Source: Paradesertivirga sp966210515 (GTDB lineage Bacteria; Bacteroidota; Bacteroidia; Sphingobacteriales; Sphingobacteriaceae). From it: a stretch of DNA of 64,000 bases. Made by a program: the position numbers and the translations under genes. The stretch spans positions 25,967-89,966 of the forward strand of contig CBIHLM010000008.1 in NCBI GenBank assembly GCA_966210515.1, in the 5' to 3' direction. Of the stretch, positions 27,476 to 35,857 are shown one piece after another. Each line of letters begins with the position of its first letter. Within the stretch, counting starts at the first letter, position 1. Under the pieces are notes generated by a model. That model was not told the DNA's origin, searched no databases, and was given only the letters and a program-made list of their open reading frames with translations.

Positions 27476-29128
27476 TTAAGAAATCTTCAATGCAAAGGCG
27501 TACGAGAGCTTTGGCTTTTCGTTTACGTTTACCCGCAAGCCCTCATTGGTTTGGCTAAATTTGAGCTTTTGTCCATTACCTACCATTTCTACAACCGATA
27601 CCGCTTTTTCCAGATTAGCACTCCCCGCCTTCATACTTTTGATTAATACCTGACCGTTCTCTGGCCAGCCCAGCACGGTTGCATATACCTCGTTATTTTT
27701 AGTGGTAAACCGGATATCTGTGGCACCAAAAGGCTTGCCTTTACCTTCATTAAAACCCTGAGCGGAAAGTGCGGGTGCAGATTCCATAGCCGGACCTTCA
27801 CCAAAAACATTCCATGGCCTGGTATCATAAATGGCATCGCTGTTTGCGGCCATCCATTCACCTATTTCTACTACGATGGCACGCTCCAGTTCATCTATAG
27901 TTCCATTACCTCTAACCGGTATATTTAATAACAGATTCCCATTTTTACTAACTACATCAGCCAGCGTATGAACTACAGTCTTTGCACTTTTATAACTTTT
28001 ATTGTTATAAACCGGCCTGTCGTAATGCCAGCTACCAATGCAGGTATCTGTTTGCCAGGGTAAAGGTTCTATCACATTACTTTGTCCACGCTCGATATCC
28101 CAAACCATACATTTACGCTGTAACTCATCCAGGATTTTGCCGTTAATTACAGCCTCTACTCTCCCTTTCTTTTTAAGACTTCGGTTGTACATATGGGCTG
28201 CTATCCGGAGTCCGGCATCGCTTACAGGCCAAAGCGGCAATGCTGTATCATCAAAATAAACCAGATCAGGATCATATTCATTGATCAGGTCAACAGTGCG
28301 GTTATAAAACTTTTCACAATACTCTTTAGAAGGCACCGCTACTCCGTTCCCCCAATTCCACTGCTTATGAATCATGCCATTGTCGAGGCTATTTTTACTT
28401 AAAGGGTGATTTTGTTCATACAGTTCCTGAGGGTCCAGGCCATCCCACCATTTACCTTTCCCATCAACTTTCGTTAGCTTTCCGTCGTAAGGCACACCTG
28501 CCAGTGGCCCATTTTTATCAGCACGCTGGGCTGTTTCCATCCAGCTCCAGGCGTGGGCTGCGTGAACGCTTACCCCAAAGCGTAAGCCATTGCGCCTAGC
28601 GGCCTTCTCCCACCCTCTGATCAGGTCCTTTTTAGGGCCGATTTTGGTCGAGTTCCAGCTCTTCTGGTATTTACTTTTATACAGGTCAAAATTATCGTGG
28701 TGGTTAGCCAAAGCCACGAAATACTTCGCACCGGCCTGTTTATATAAAGAAACCAAGCTTTCCGGGTCCCAAAGGTCTGCTTTCCATTCATTGATTACAT
28801 CTTTGAATCCAAACTTTGAAGGATGTCCGTATTTTTCAACATGGTATTTATACTTCCTGCTCCCTTCCATATACATTTCCCGGGCATACCAATCGCCAAA
28901 TTCAGGCTGACACTGAGGCCCCCAATGCGCCCATATCCCGAATTTTGCATTTCTAAACCATTCGGGAGTTTGATAGGAAGAAAGAGAATTCCAATCGGGT
29001 TTAAATGGCCCCGAAGCCATAAACTCGTAATTACTGTTGAGCATGTTGTCGGCTGCATTAATATGCTTAGCCAATGCTACAGCCGGAAGTGTGGCTGCCA
29101 ACTGCTTTAAAAGCTGCCTGCGTTTCAT
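27476..29128 (-). CDS. Glycoside hydrolase family 29 alpha-L-fucosidase
   Basis: The 550-residue product removes terminal alpha-L-fucose with retention of configuration. The N-terminus MKRRQLLKQLAATLPAVALA looks like a Tat-type signal (RRQLLK), suggesting export after folding. GH29 hallmarks are WFRNAKFGIWAHWGPQ near residue 65, YFVALANHHDNFDLY near residue 135, and the nucleophile motif DLVYFDDTALP with the Asp at about residue 293. GNLLLNIPVRGNG and a C-terminal beta-sandwich follow. It starts 6 bases after the GH97 gene. A second fucosidase of another family (GH95) is encoded at 56372-58837, so fucose is likely part of the substrate. The subfamily (A or B) was not determined. Confidence 0.92.
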   Translation of the reverse strand: MKRRQLLKQLAATLPAVALAKHINAADNMLNSNYEFMASGPFKPDWNSLSSYQTPEWFRNAKFGIWAHWGPQCQPEFGDWYAREMYMEGSRKYKYHVEKYGHPSKFGFKDVINEWKADLWDPESLVSLYKQAGAKYFVALANHHDNFDLYKSKYQKSWNSTKIGPKKDLIRGWEKAARRNGLRFGVSVHAAHAWSWMETAQRADKNGPLAGVPYDGKLTKVDGKGKWWDGLDPQELYEQNHPLSKNSLDNGMIHKQWNWGNGVAVPSKEYCEKFYNRTVDLINEYDPDLVYFDDTALPLWPVSDAGLRIAAHMYNRSLKKKGRVEAVINGKILDELQRKCMVWDIERGQSNVIEPLPWQTDTCIGSWHYDRPVYNNKSYKSAKTVVHTLADVVSKNGNLLLNIPVRGNGTIDELERAIVVEIGEWMAANSDAIYDTRPWNVFGEGPAMESAPALSAQGFNEGKGKPFGATDIRFTTKNNEVYATVLGWPENGQVLIKSMKAGSANLEKAVSVVEMVGNGQKLKFSQTNEGLRVNVNEKPKLSYAFALKIS

Positions 29129-29134
29129 AATTGG

Positions 29135-31075
29135 TTAATTTTTTATTATTTGTGTATTTAAGTGCTTGTCGCTGATTACCCCTGCAAAGCCTCCCCGGGG
29201 CAGGCATTGAATTTGAAGCGTATTTGATTTTTTGACGTTCCTGCTTTCGCTTGCAACGGATTTTGTATCTGCTCCGTCTTTAAATAATTGGAAAGAATAA
29301 TCTGAGTTGCCTAAAAAGTTCAAATTAAGATTCAGAGTTTGCGGAGAGTCTTTCCCATTGAGCCCGGCTACATACCAGAGTTTGCCTTTTCTTCGTGCAA
29401 TAACAACCATTTCGCCCGGGTAGCCGTTTATCAGTTTGGTTTCATCCCAGGTTGTTGGAAAATTCTGTAGAAATTTCCGCGGTTCTTCCTCTAAGTCATA
29501 AAACGCAGAGGGCCTGTCTGCAAAATGCTGTAATGCAGATTCAAATACCACTGCTAATGCCAGCTCATGAGCAAAGGAAGTTATATGTGGATGCTGCGAA
29601 TCTGAAAAAGTTACCGGGGTATAATCCATTGAGCCTACTATATTCCGCGTAAATGGAAGTGTTGTATTATGAGCAGCAGCTTTATTCGTTAAAGTCGGCT
29701 TGTTATTATACCATTCTGCTCCGTACACGGCTTCTGTAGTCATTAAATTAGGATAAGTACGAGCCCAACCACGAGGCAAGGTAGCCCCATGAAAGTTAAC
29801 CAGCAGGTTATATTTTGCGGCGTCTTCCAGAATATCGATATAATACCTCATCATGCCCTGCTGGTCTCCCGCAAAAAAATCGACTTTGATACCTGATACT
29901 CCAGCCTCTTTTAGCCATGAAAATTCCTTTTCTCTTTTCTCATGTGTTAACAGCCTGTCCGTCGGAGTTGCACCAAGCCAGTCAGTCCCCGAGTTATACC
30001 ATAAAAGTGTTTTGATGCCTTTAGCCCTGGCGTAATTCAAGGCATCCTTTAAAGTCCCACCGTTTGACATTACATCCCATTCCCAGTCAATAAGCACATA
30101 CGGCCAATGCATTTTCACAGCCAGGTCAATGTATTCAATTACTCTCTCATAATCCTTTGAACCATGATTGTACGCCCAATACACCCAAGCTGCGCTTCCA
30201 GGCTCTATCCATTTCGTTTCCTTAAAGGAAGTAGATTCGCTCACATCAGTAATCAGGGTACTTTCTACCAGATCAGACAATCCACCTACTATCATAACAT
30301 GCCATTGCGACTTCCAGGGTAAACTGGAAACTGCTCCGCCATGCCAGTTTTTTTTTGCCGCAGGGTAAGTCACCTTATACAGGCTTGAGTTTTGTTTATT
30401 GTTAAGCCTCGCCGCACAGTTTTGCTTCGTTATACCTGCCTCTGAAATTAGTACCCATAATGGCTGGTTATTTACCTTATACAAAGCAGGATAGCCCCAA
30501 TCGCCATTGCTCTTTTCAGTAGTTCCATCGGTATTAAGCGGATAAAAATTCTCATAGGATTGATCAAATGGCTGCATCCATCTTGCCGTACCTTTAGGAA
30601 TTACATAACCGGTTACTTCATCTCTAATTGAAAAGCTGGAGTCTGAACTATTGGGAAAAGTGTACCTGAACGCTAGCCCGTCATTATACACTCTGAAAGT
30701 GATATTTAGGAGCTGTTTCAATGAATTCTTATAGTTAAATATTTTTTCAATACCAAAGTTTTCACAATGCTTCCGCTTTCCCGTCAACATTTCATATTTG
30801 TCGTGTATAGTTACCGGCTTACTCTCGCCAATCAACTTGAGATTTGATACGAATTGCTGGTCCTCTCTTAAAATACCGAGTGGCGAAGCTGGCAGCACTT
30901 CGATATACGCCGCACCCTTTTTATAGAGCACTTTAAAATAAGCCTGACCTAAGCCTTCCTTGCTGGTCGGTTGCATTTCTACAACTACCTTAATTTTTTT
31001 ATTGGGAGATAAAACTTGTTGGGCATAGCCCAAGGAGCTTAAAAAAAGACTCAGAGCTAAGAAAAGGCTTTTCAT
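29135..31075 (-). CDS. Glycoside hydrolase family 97, retaining-type (alpha-galactosidase-like)
   Basis: This is a 646-residue exported enzyme (signal peptide MKSLFLALSLFLSSLGYAQ). It has the GH97 N-terminal beta-sandwich (LNITFRVYNDGLAFRYTFPN) and a TIM barrel (PYVLIDWEWD, GIKTLLWYNSGTDWL). The motif GVSGIKVDFFAGDQQ carries an Asp at about residue 399, where retaining GH97 alpha-galactosidases have their nucleophile. It is followed by LVNFHGATLPRGWARTYPNLMTTEAVYG. This places it in the retaining branch, unlike the three GH97 paralogues at 31989-37756, which have Gly at that position. Its ATG shares one base with the stop codon of the mutarotase gene (TAATG), so the two are translationally coupled. 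Confidence 0.9.
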   Translation of the reverse strand: MKSLFLALSLFLSSLGYAQQVLSPNKKIKVVVEMQPTSKEGLGQAYFKVLYKKGAAYIEVLPASPLGILREDQQFVSNLKLIGESKPVTIHDKYEMLTGKRKHCENFGIEKIFNYKNSLKQLLNITFRVYNDGLAFRYTFPNSSDSSFSIRDEVTGYVIPKGTARWMQPFDQSYENFYPLNTDGTTEKSNGDWGYPALYKVNNQPLWVLISEAGITKQNCAARLNNKQNSSLYKVTYPAAKKNWHGGAVSSLPWKSQWHVMIVGGLSDLVESTLITDVSESTSFKETKWIEPGSAAWVYWAYNHGSKDYERVIEYIDLAVKMHWPYVLIDWEWDVMSNGGTLKDALNYARAKGIKTLLWYNSGTDWLGATPTDRLLTHEKREKEFSWLKEAGVSGIKVDFFAGDQQGMMRYYIDILEDAAKYNLLVNFHGATLPRGWARTYPNLMTTEAVYGAEWYNNKPTLTNKAAAHNTTLPFTRNIVGSMDYTPVTFSDSQHPHITSFAHELALAVVFESALQHFADRPSAFYDLEEEPRKFLQNFPTTWDETKLINGYPGEMVVIARRKGKLWYVAGLNGKDSPQTLNLNLNFLGNSDYSFQLFKDGADTKSVASESRNVKKSNTLQIQCLPRGGFAGVISDKHLNTQIIKN

Positions 31076-31428
31076 TAATAATTATTTCCTAAAGTGTGTT
31101 GTTCTAACTCAAATATTTTATTCATTAGTATCCATTTCTCACCCTCCATCGCCCAGGGAAGCGGCTTCTGAAACTTCCACATTAGGCTCTCCCATTCCTG
31201 AACTTTAGCATCAGCTGCATCCATAGCTGCTTTACGACTAAATAAAAAGGAGGCATCAGTTTCCATAATCATAAAAAGCCGGTTACCTGTGCGATAAATT
31301 TCCATTTCAGTGATACCGGAGGCCTTAATACTTTCCCTTATTTCAGGCCATACATTTTTATGCCATTGCTCGTATTCCGCAATTAAAGCAAGGTCTTCAT
31401 TTAGGTCTAGTGCTAAACAATATCTCAT
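31075..31428 (-). CDS. L-rhamnose mutarotase family protein (RhaM/COG3254-like), possibly acting on L-fucose
   Basis: The 117-residue product has no signal peptide and so acts in the cytoplasm. It has the features of the RhaM/DUF718 family of deoxysugar mutarotases: YEQWHKNVWPEIRESIKASGITEMEIYRTGNRLFMIMET and a Trp-rich C-terminal half (VQEWESLMWKFQKPLPWA). These enzymes interconvert the anomers of a 6-deoxy-hexose. In this operon it is coupled to GH97 and a GH29 alpha-L-fucosidase, so L-fucose is a plausible natural substrate instead of, or as well as, L-rhamnose (inference). It is the first gene of the operon, with a LacI-type operator about 300 bases upstream. Confidence 0.85.
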   Translation of the reverse strand: MRYCLALDLNEDLALIAEYEQWHKNVWPEIRESIKASGITEMEIYRTGNRLFMIMETDASFLFSRKAAMDAADAKVQEWESLMWKFQKPLPWAMEGEKWILMNKIFELEQHTLGNNY

Positions 31429-31721
31429 TTATATTAAAAAATTTAGGGACATTGCCTGGTGATAATAAGCTAAGCCTGACTAGATCTATAAACCGCTGAT
31501 AAAATGGCTGACTCCAATTTTTCGATACCAGTTGTGGCTGAATTAGGTTGTTTCATTTATTGGTTTATAAAGGGCTTGACAAATAAGCTCGCAGGCTTGT
31601 CCTTAGGTTATTTGATTGATACAAAGCTATATAAAGCCGTCCTCCCAGAATTATACGAAACAGACTTTATTTTGCATAAATCCGACACTTACTAAAAACA
31701 ACATGCCCACATTAATCATTC

Positions 31722-31737
31722 CTTAAATCGATTTAGC
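31722..31737 (-). promoter_or_regulatory. LacI-type operator upstream of the mutarotase-GH97-GH29-GH43 operon
   Basis: CTTAAATCGATTTAGC matches the shared palindrome with a weaker left half. No good -7/-33 pair is spaced around it as at the other sites, so the promoter here may be elsewhere in the gap. Confidence 0.55.
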
Positions 31738-31865
31738 ATCTTAACTAACTTCAAACCCAGCCCGAATAGTAGATCCATAAAAAGAACACAAATCAGATAA
31801 TTATCCTACAATTATGAAGAATAGTCGTCGGGAATTGAATAGAGGTACCATCTTTTAAAAGCAAA

Positions 31866-31892
31866 CAGGCATTCAATTAAGACGACTGCCTG
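31866..31892 (-). terminator. Possible terminator of the GH43-GH97 operon
   Basis: A 6-bp CAGGCA/TGCCTG stem lies about 100 bases after the last GH97 stop codon. On the minus strand it is followed by a T-rich stretch. It is short and therefore uncertain. Confidence 0.35.
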
Positions 31893-31988
31893 CTTTAGGA
31901 TATTAGATTAAATGAAGTAAAAGTTCCTACTTCACAACTAATTGCAGCTATCTGATACGAAAATCCTCTTACCTAATCCTGAACTGAT

Positions 31989-33905
31989 TTACTTCTTCAT
32001 CACAAGCTTAATGCAAGAACCTCCACCTGCAGCCAGCCTAACATTTAGAGTATCTTTTCTTGTAATATTTTTCTTCATTACCTTGTAAGTCTCCCTGTTT
32101 GTCAAATAATGAGCAGTGTCCCCGTCTTCTATGACCTCGGCTACAAAAGTACCCTGAGGTAAAAACGACATTGGAATCTGAAGTAAGCGTTCCTTTTCGT
32201 TTGTAGCGGCGCCTACCAGGTACACTCCATCTGAAGCTTGCCGCATGGTTACGATATATTCTCCAATTTCGCCCGCTAAAGTTTTACTTTCCTTCCAGGG
32301 CATTTTCTGCGCTGATAGAAAACCGAGCAATTCGGGATATTTCTGATAATACTCGGGAATATCCGGAATAATGGTTGCTCCGGAAAAAGTGATGAGGGTG
32401 CGGGCAGCCTCTGAAACAACCGTGGACGGAACTTCCATATTGTTATCTTTTCGTGTGGTTTTTCCCTGGCGGAGATCGAACATCCCATTATTCATATCAA
32501 CTGGCCCTGCAATCATATTTACAAAGGCTGAGGTTACAAACGTTTTGGGATAAAAGACATCCTTTCCATCCAGCTGTGCTTTGCAATATTCCCGGGTGAG
32601 GGCATTGGGCCAGGTACGCATCTGGCCGTAAGGGTGAACCGGACCATCGTGAAAATCAATCAGCAATTTATTCTTCGCACTTAGTTCGGTGAGCATTTTT
32701 GTGCGGATATTTTTTTCTTCAGGACTACCTGCCATAAAGCCGTACTTCACACCGGCAGCCCCCCATAGACCATATTGCTGGAGTGTTTTTTCTATAGGAA
32801 ATCGCTTTCCACCAACATCATTCAGATAGAGCCATACACCTACACCTTTTGCTTTCCCGTACCGAATAATATTTTGCACATCCTTTGCTTTATCGCCTTT
32901 TAAAGGATCCGAGTCTTTCGAAAATTCCGGTCCATACCAGTTGGCATCCAGTACAAGGTGGGGAAAGCCTTGTTTAGCAGCAAAATCGATCATCTTAACC
33001 CAGGAAGCATAGTTCATCTCATAATGAAAGTCATCCCAAACTGCACCATCTATCCTCCAATCCCAAAGCGCAACACCGGGCTTTACCCAGGAAAAATCTA
33101 TTTCAGGAGCAGGATTTAGCAACTCCAATAAGTGCGAATCAACCAGTTTGCCTGGTGTGTCTCCAAAAAAGATAACTCTCCAGGCAGAGTGGTAACCAGG
33201 ATGAAGCCGCCGTGATTTCGAAGTGACAGAAAACGAAAATTCTCCTTTTGTAGATCGTAGTTTTAGGGGTTGGCCTTCATCTAAACAGGCCTCGTGGATA
33301 GCCATATAGGAGGCATCACCAGCTTTAATGGTCATTACCGGCATTCGGTCGCCATCAGCCTCAGATAGCAATTCCGGTCCGATATTATGTTTTTCACCAT
33401 TATAATACCAGGCCGTAAAATCACCAGCAAAATTAAACCCGGTAAGCTCTGAAAGAACCTCCTGTTCGGCGGTACTTGCTTGTGGGATAAGGTATCGGAA
33501 TGCCACGCCGTCATTGTAGGCCCGTAACACCACGTTCATTTTTTCTGAGTTATTTTCGGCGGAAGACAGTTTTAGTGTCAATTCATTATAACGATCAGAA
33601 ACTATTTGCCGCTTACCCCAAACGGGTTTCCAAACAGAATTGACTGTTTTTCGATCCTGGGCTGTAACTTTCCATCCTCTGGAAGGGATTTTACCACTTT
33701 TTTCGGTCTCAAACCCGATTGGTGATTTGCCTATTAATAATTTTTTGTTAGCAGAAAAGCTATACCAATAACTGCCATCAGGCTGTTTCTCTACCGCGAT
33801 TTTCAACTTTCTGTCCGGAGAATACAACGGGTATATCTTCTGCGGATTCTGGGCATATACCGCAGAAAAAAGACTGAGAACTAAACATAGAGTAAAAAAT
33901 TTCAT
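31989..33905 (-). CDS. GH97-like protein with Gly at the retaining-nucleophile position (paralogue c)
   Basis: The 638-residue exported product (signal to AQNPQ) has the GH97 N-terminal sandwich (MNVVLRAYNDGVAFRYLIPQ), barrel (FPHLVLDANWYGPEF, GVGVWLYLNDVGGK) and C-terminal domain. At the position of the retaining nucleophile it reads GVKYGFMAGS, with Gly at about residue 389, so it cannot be a D-nucleophile retaining enzyme. Downstream it has LLIDFHDGPVHPYGQMRTWPN. It may be an inverting member or have an altered mechanism. It is the most divergent of three GH97 genes in a row and the last gene of that operon. It lies 70 bases downstream of paralogue b. Confidence 0.85.
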   Translation of the reverse strand: MKFFTLCLVLSLFSAVYAQNPQKIYPLYSPDRKLKIAVEKQPDGSYWYSFSANKKLLIGKSPIGFETEKSGKIPSRGWKVTAQDRKTVNSVWKPVWGKRQIVSDRYNELTLKLSSAENNSEKMNVVLRAYNDGVAFRYLIPQASTAEQEVLSELTGFNFAGDFTAWYYNGEKHNIGPELLSEADGDRMPVMTIKAGDASYMAIHEACLDEGQPLKLRSTKGEFSFSVTSKSRRLHPGYHSAWRVIFFGDTPGKLVDSHLLELLNPAPEIDFSWVKPGVALWDWRIDGAVWDDFHYEMNYASWVKMIDFAAKQGFPHLVLDANWYGPEFSKDSDPLKGDKAKDVQNIIRYGKAKGVGVWLYLNDVGGKRFPIEKTLQQYGLWGAAGVKYGFMAGSPEEKNIRTKMLTELSAKNKLLIDFHDGPVHPYGQMRTWPNALTREYCKAQLDGKDVFYPKTFVTSAFVNMIAGPVDMNNGMFDLRQGKTTRKDNNMEVPSTVVSEAARTLITFSGATIIPDIPEYYQKYPELLGFLSAQKMPWKESKTLAGEIGEYIVTMRQASDGVYLVGAATNEKERLLQIPMSFLPQGTFVAEVIEDGDTAHYLTNRETYKVMKKNITRKDTLNVRLAAGGGSCIKLVMKK

Positions 33906-33975
33906 TTTTTTAAAAGAATACGTGTTTAAATTTCAATTAATATACCTCTCCTGCTGAAAAATTAATTCAATTAGC

Positions 33976-35793
33976 CTATTCCTCCCGTTCAATCATAATT
34001 GCCTGGCCGCCTTTCGTTTTCAAATCAATCATTAACTTATAGCCTCTTTTTAACCGGGAAACGCGTTTAACAATTTGGCCACTACTTCCATCTTCGTAAA
34101 ATGTTGCCTTATAGCTCTTTCCCTTATCCAGAAAATCAAGTTTTAAATCCGTTTTCCAAGCATTTAGCCCTGCTGCGTTACCAATAAACCAGGTTGTACC
34201 TTTTCTTCTGGCCACGCTTATATTTTCTCCTATTTCCCCGGCTAAGTATCGTGTCTCATCCCAAACCGTTGGAACATACTTAAAGAATTCTATTTCGTCA
34301 AAGTTGGTGTAGTCCTTTGGCCTACCATACCAGAAAATAGCCTGAAGCGGACTAAAATAAACGACCGTAAGTGCTAATTGCTGAGCTTTACTTACCTTGA
34401 TGTTTTTACTGTAGCTGTTGGCTGGATTAGGAAAACAAAATGTAAAATCGGCAGCGCCTGCAAGAAAACGTGTGTATGGTAAGGTGGTGGTATGAAATGC
34501 ATCGGGGCTATTTTCGTCCCCTCTAATACCTTCCTGAGTCAACAAATAAGGATAAGCCCGGCTTAATCCTGTAGGCTTGTAATTATCATGAATATTCAAA
34601 AGAAAACCGTTGTCGTTTACCTTTTTTATTGCGTTATCCAGCCAGGTTAATCCCTTTTGAGAAAAACCGTCAACAAATCCAAACTTCAGGCCGGCAACTC
34701 CCCACTGCTTATATACCGGCAGTGCTTTATCCAGATAAAGGCGAAGGCCCACATAATCAAGATAAAGAATCAATTTAATATCGTTCTGCCTGGCGTATTC
34801 CAAAACTTTAGGCATGTCAATAGCTGGAATGGGAACTGTAGGATCCGAGCTTACCGCCCGGTCTGGCCCATACCAACTGCCATCAAACATGATATATTTA
34901 AAATTCATCTTCTTTGCAAGATCTATACAATCTAAGCCACTTTGCGTATTTAATTGCGCACGAATAAGCTTACCGGGAACGATCTTACTGAGATCTGTAT
35001 TAGGAGAGGGTGGAGTCAGCTTCAAAAACAGTTCGCTAAATTGATGAAGTCCGATGGCCGTCTTCGAAATACTCACCGTTCGCCAGGGTGTTTCAAATCC
35101 TGTATCAAACGTCACTTCTTTGTCACGCACGAACGCTACTGAAAGAGAATTACTGCCTGAACCTTTTGCTAGCTCTGCTTTAGTATAATTCCGGTTATCA
35201 GCTTCGCCTATACTCAGGTAGAAGTTGGGACTTTTGAGTGTCGCCGGAAAATCGCAGGTTTTGTTTAAGGTATCGACTTTCGTTGGCGTAAACACCGATT
35301 CATGATGATATTGATAGATAAGAGCAGGATCACTGATTGTAAAAGCAGTGTTTTCTTTGTTGATCGTAGCTTTTTCCAGCCCGTTTTGCGTCGGAAAAAC
35401 ATACTTAAAAGCCACGCTTCCGTTAAATACCCGAACCTTCAGGTTGTAAGTATATGGCCCAGATTCACACCCTAGAATAAGCTCATTATAGGTGTTGTCA
35501 ATAATGGAATTCTCCCCGATGGGCCAGGATATCCTTTCAGAATGGAAGTTCTTATCTGCCGACTTCACATTTACGTTCGTTCCGCTATTGTACCCATTTA
35601 CTTCAAGCCCCAGAAGGGAAGGACTGATAATTTCTTTGCGGTTAAAACTTATACTATAGCTAAGCTCTCCATCTTTAGTAAAGATGTGCATATACGTTTT
35701 ACCATCAGGTGAGCGAACCTGTTGCTCCTGCGACAGAACCCTCTGCCTCAAATTGAGCAGAAGGAATATCATAACCAGAAACTTTATTTTCAT
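33976..35793 (-). CDS. GH97-like protein with Gly at the retaining-nucleophile position (paralogue b)
   Basis: The 605-residue exported product (signal peptide to about residue 21, LRQRVLSQ) shows GH97 architecture: LKVRVFNGSVAFKYVFPT in the sandwich, FKYIMFDGSWYGPDRA and IKLILYLDYVGLRLY in the barrel. The nucleophile-site motif reads GVAGLKFGFVDGF, with Gly at about residue 372. Next comes FLLNIHDNYKPTGLSRAYP, where His-Asp replaces the His-Gly seen in the retaining paralogue at 29135-31075. It closely resembles paralogue a (35858-37756; shared TTLPYTRFLAGAAD-type block), so the pair probably arose by duplication. The substrate is unknown. Confidence 0.87.
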   Translation of the reverse strand: MKIKFLVMIFLLLNLRQRVLSQEQQVRSPDGKTYMHIFTKDGELSYSISFNRKEIISPSLLGLEVNGYNSGTNVNVKSADKNFHSERISWPIGENSIIDNTYNELILGCESGPYTYNLKVRVFNGSVAFKYVFPTQNGLEKATINKENTAFTISDPALIYQYHHESVFTPTKVDTLNKTCDFPATLKSPNFYLSIGEADNRNYTKAELAKGSGSNSLSVAFVRDKEVTFDTGFETPWRTVSISKTAIGLHQFSELFLKLTPPSPNTDLSKIVPGKLIRAQLNTQSGLDCIDLAKKMNFKYIMFDGSWYGPDRAVSSDPTVPIPAIDMPKVLEYARQNDIKLILYLDYVGLRLYLDKALPVYKQWGVAGLKFGFVDGFSQKGLTWLDNAIKKVNDNGFLLNIHDNYKPTGLSRAYPYLLTQEGIRGDENSPDAFHTTTLPYTRFLAGAADFTFCFPNPANSYSKNIKVSKAQQLALTVVYFSPLQAIFWYGRPKDYTNFDEIEFFKYVPTVWDETRYLAGEIGENISVARRKGTTWFIGNAAGLNAWKTDLKLDFLDKGKSYKATFYEDGSSGQIVKRVSRLKRGYKLMIDLKTKGGQAIMIEREE

Positions 35794-35857
35794 ATGTTTA
35801 AGTGTGTTGTTGTTTTATATGTACGGTTCTTAATAATATTTGAAGTTCAAAGCCTCT

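Larger units (their letters stand above)
31429..31988. other. Intergenic region upstream of the mutarotase operon
   Basis: About 560 bases hold no gene I can support; a 63-codon plus-strand frame at 31504-31695 has no recognisable domain. The gap contains a LacI-type operator (31722-31737) and a short inverted repeat near the end of the GH97 operon. Confidence 0.45.

Noticed and set aside
31504..31695. 63-codon plus-strand frame upstream of the mutarotase operon
   Set aside because: A somewhat hydrophobic peptide with no family resemblance and no supporting promoter.
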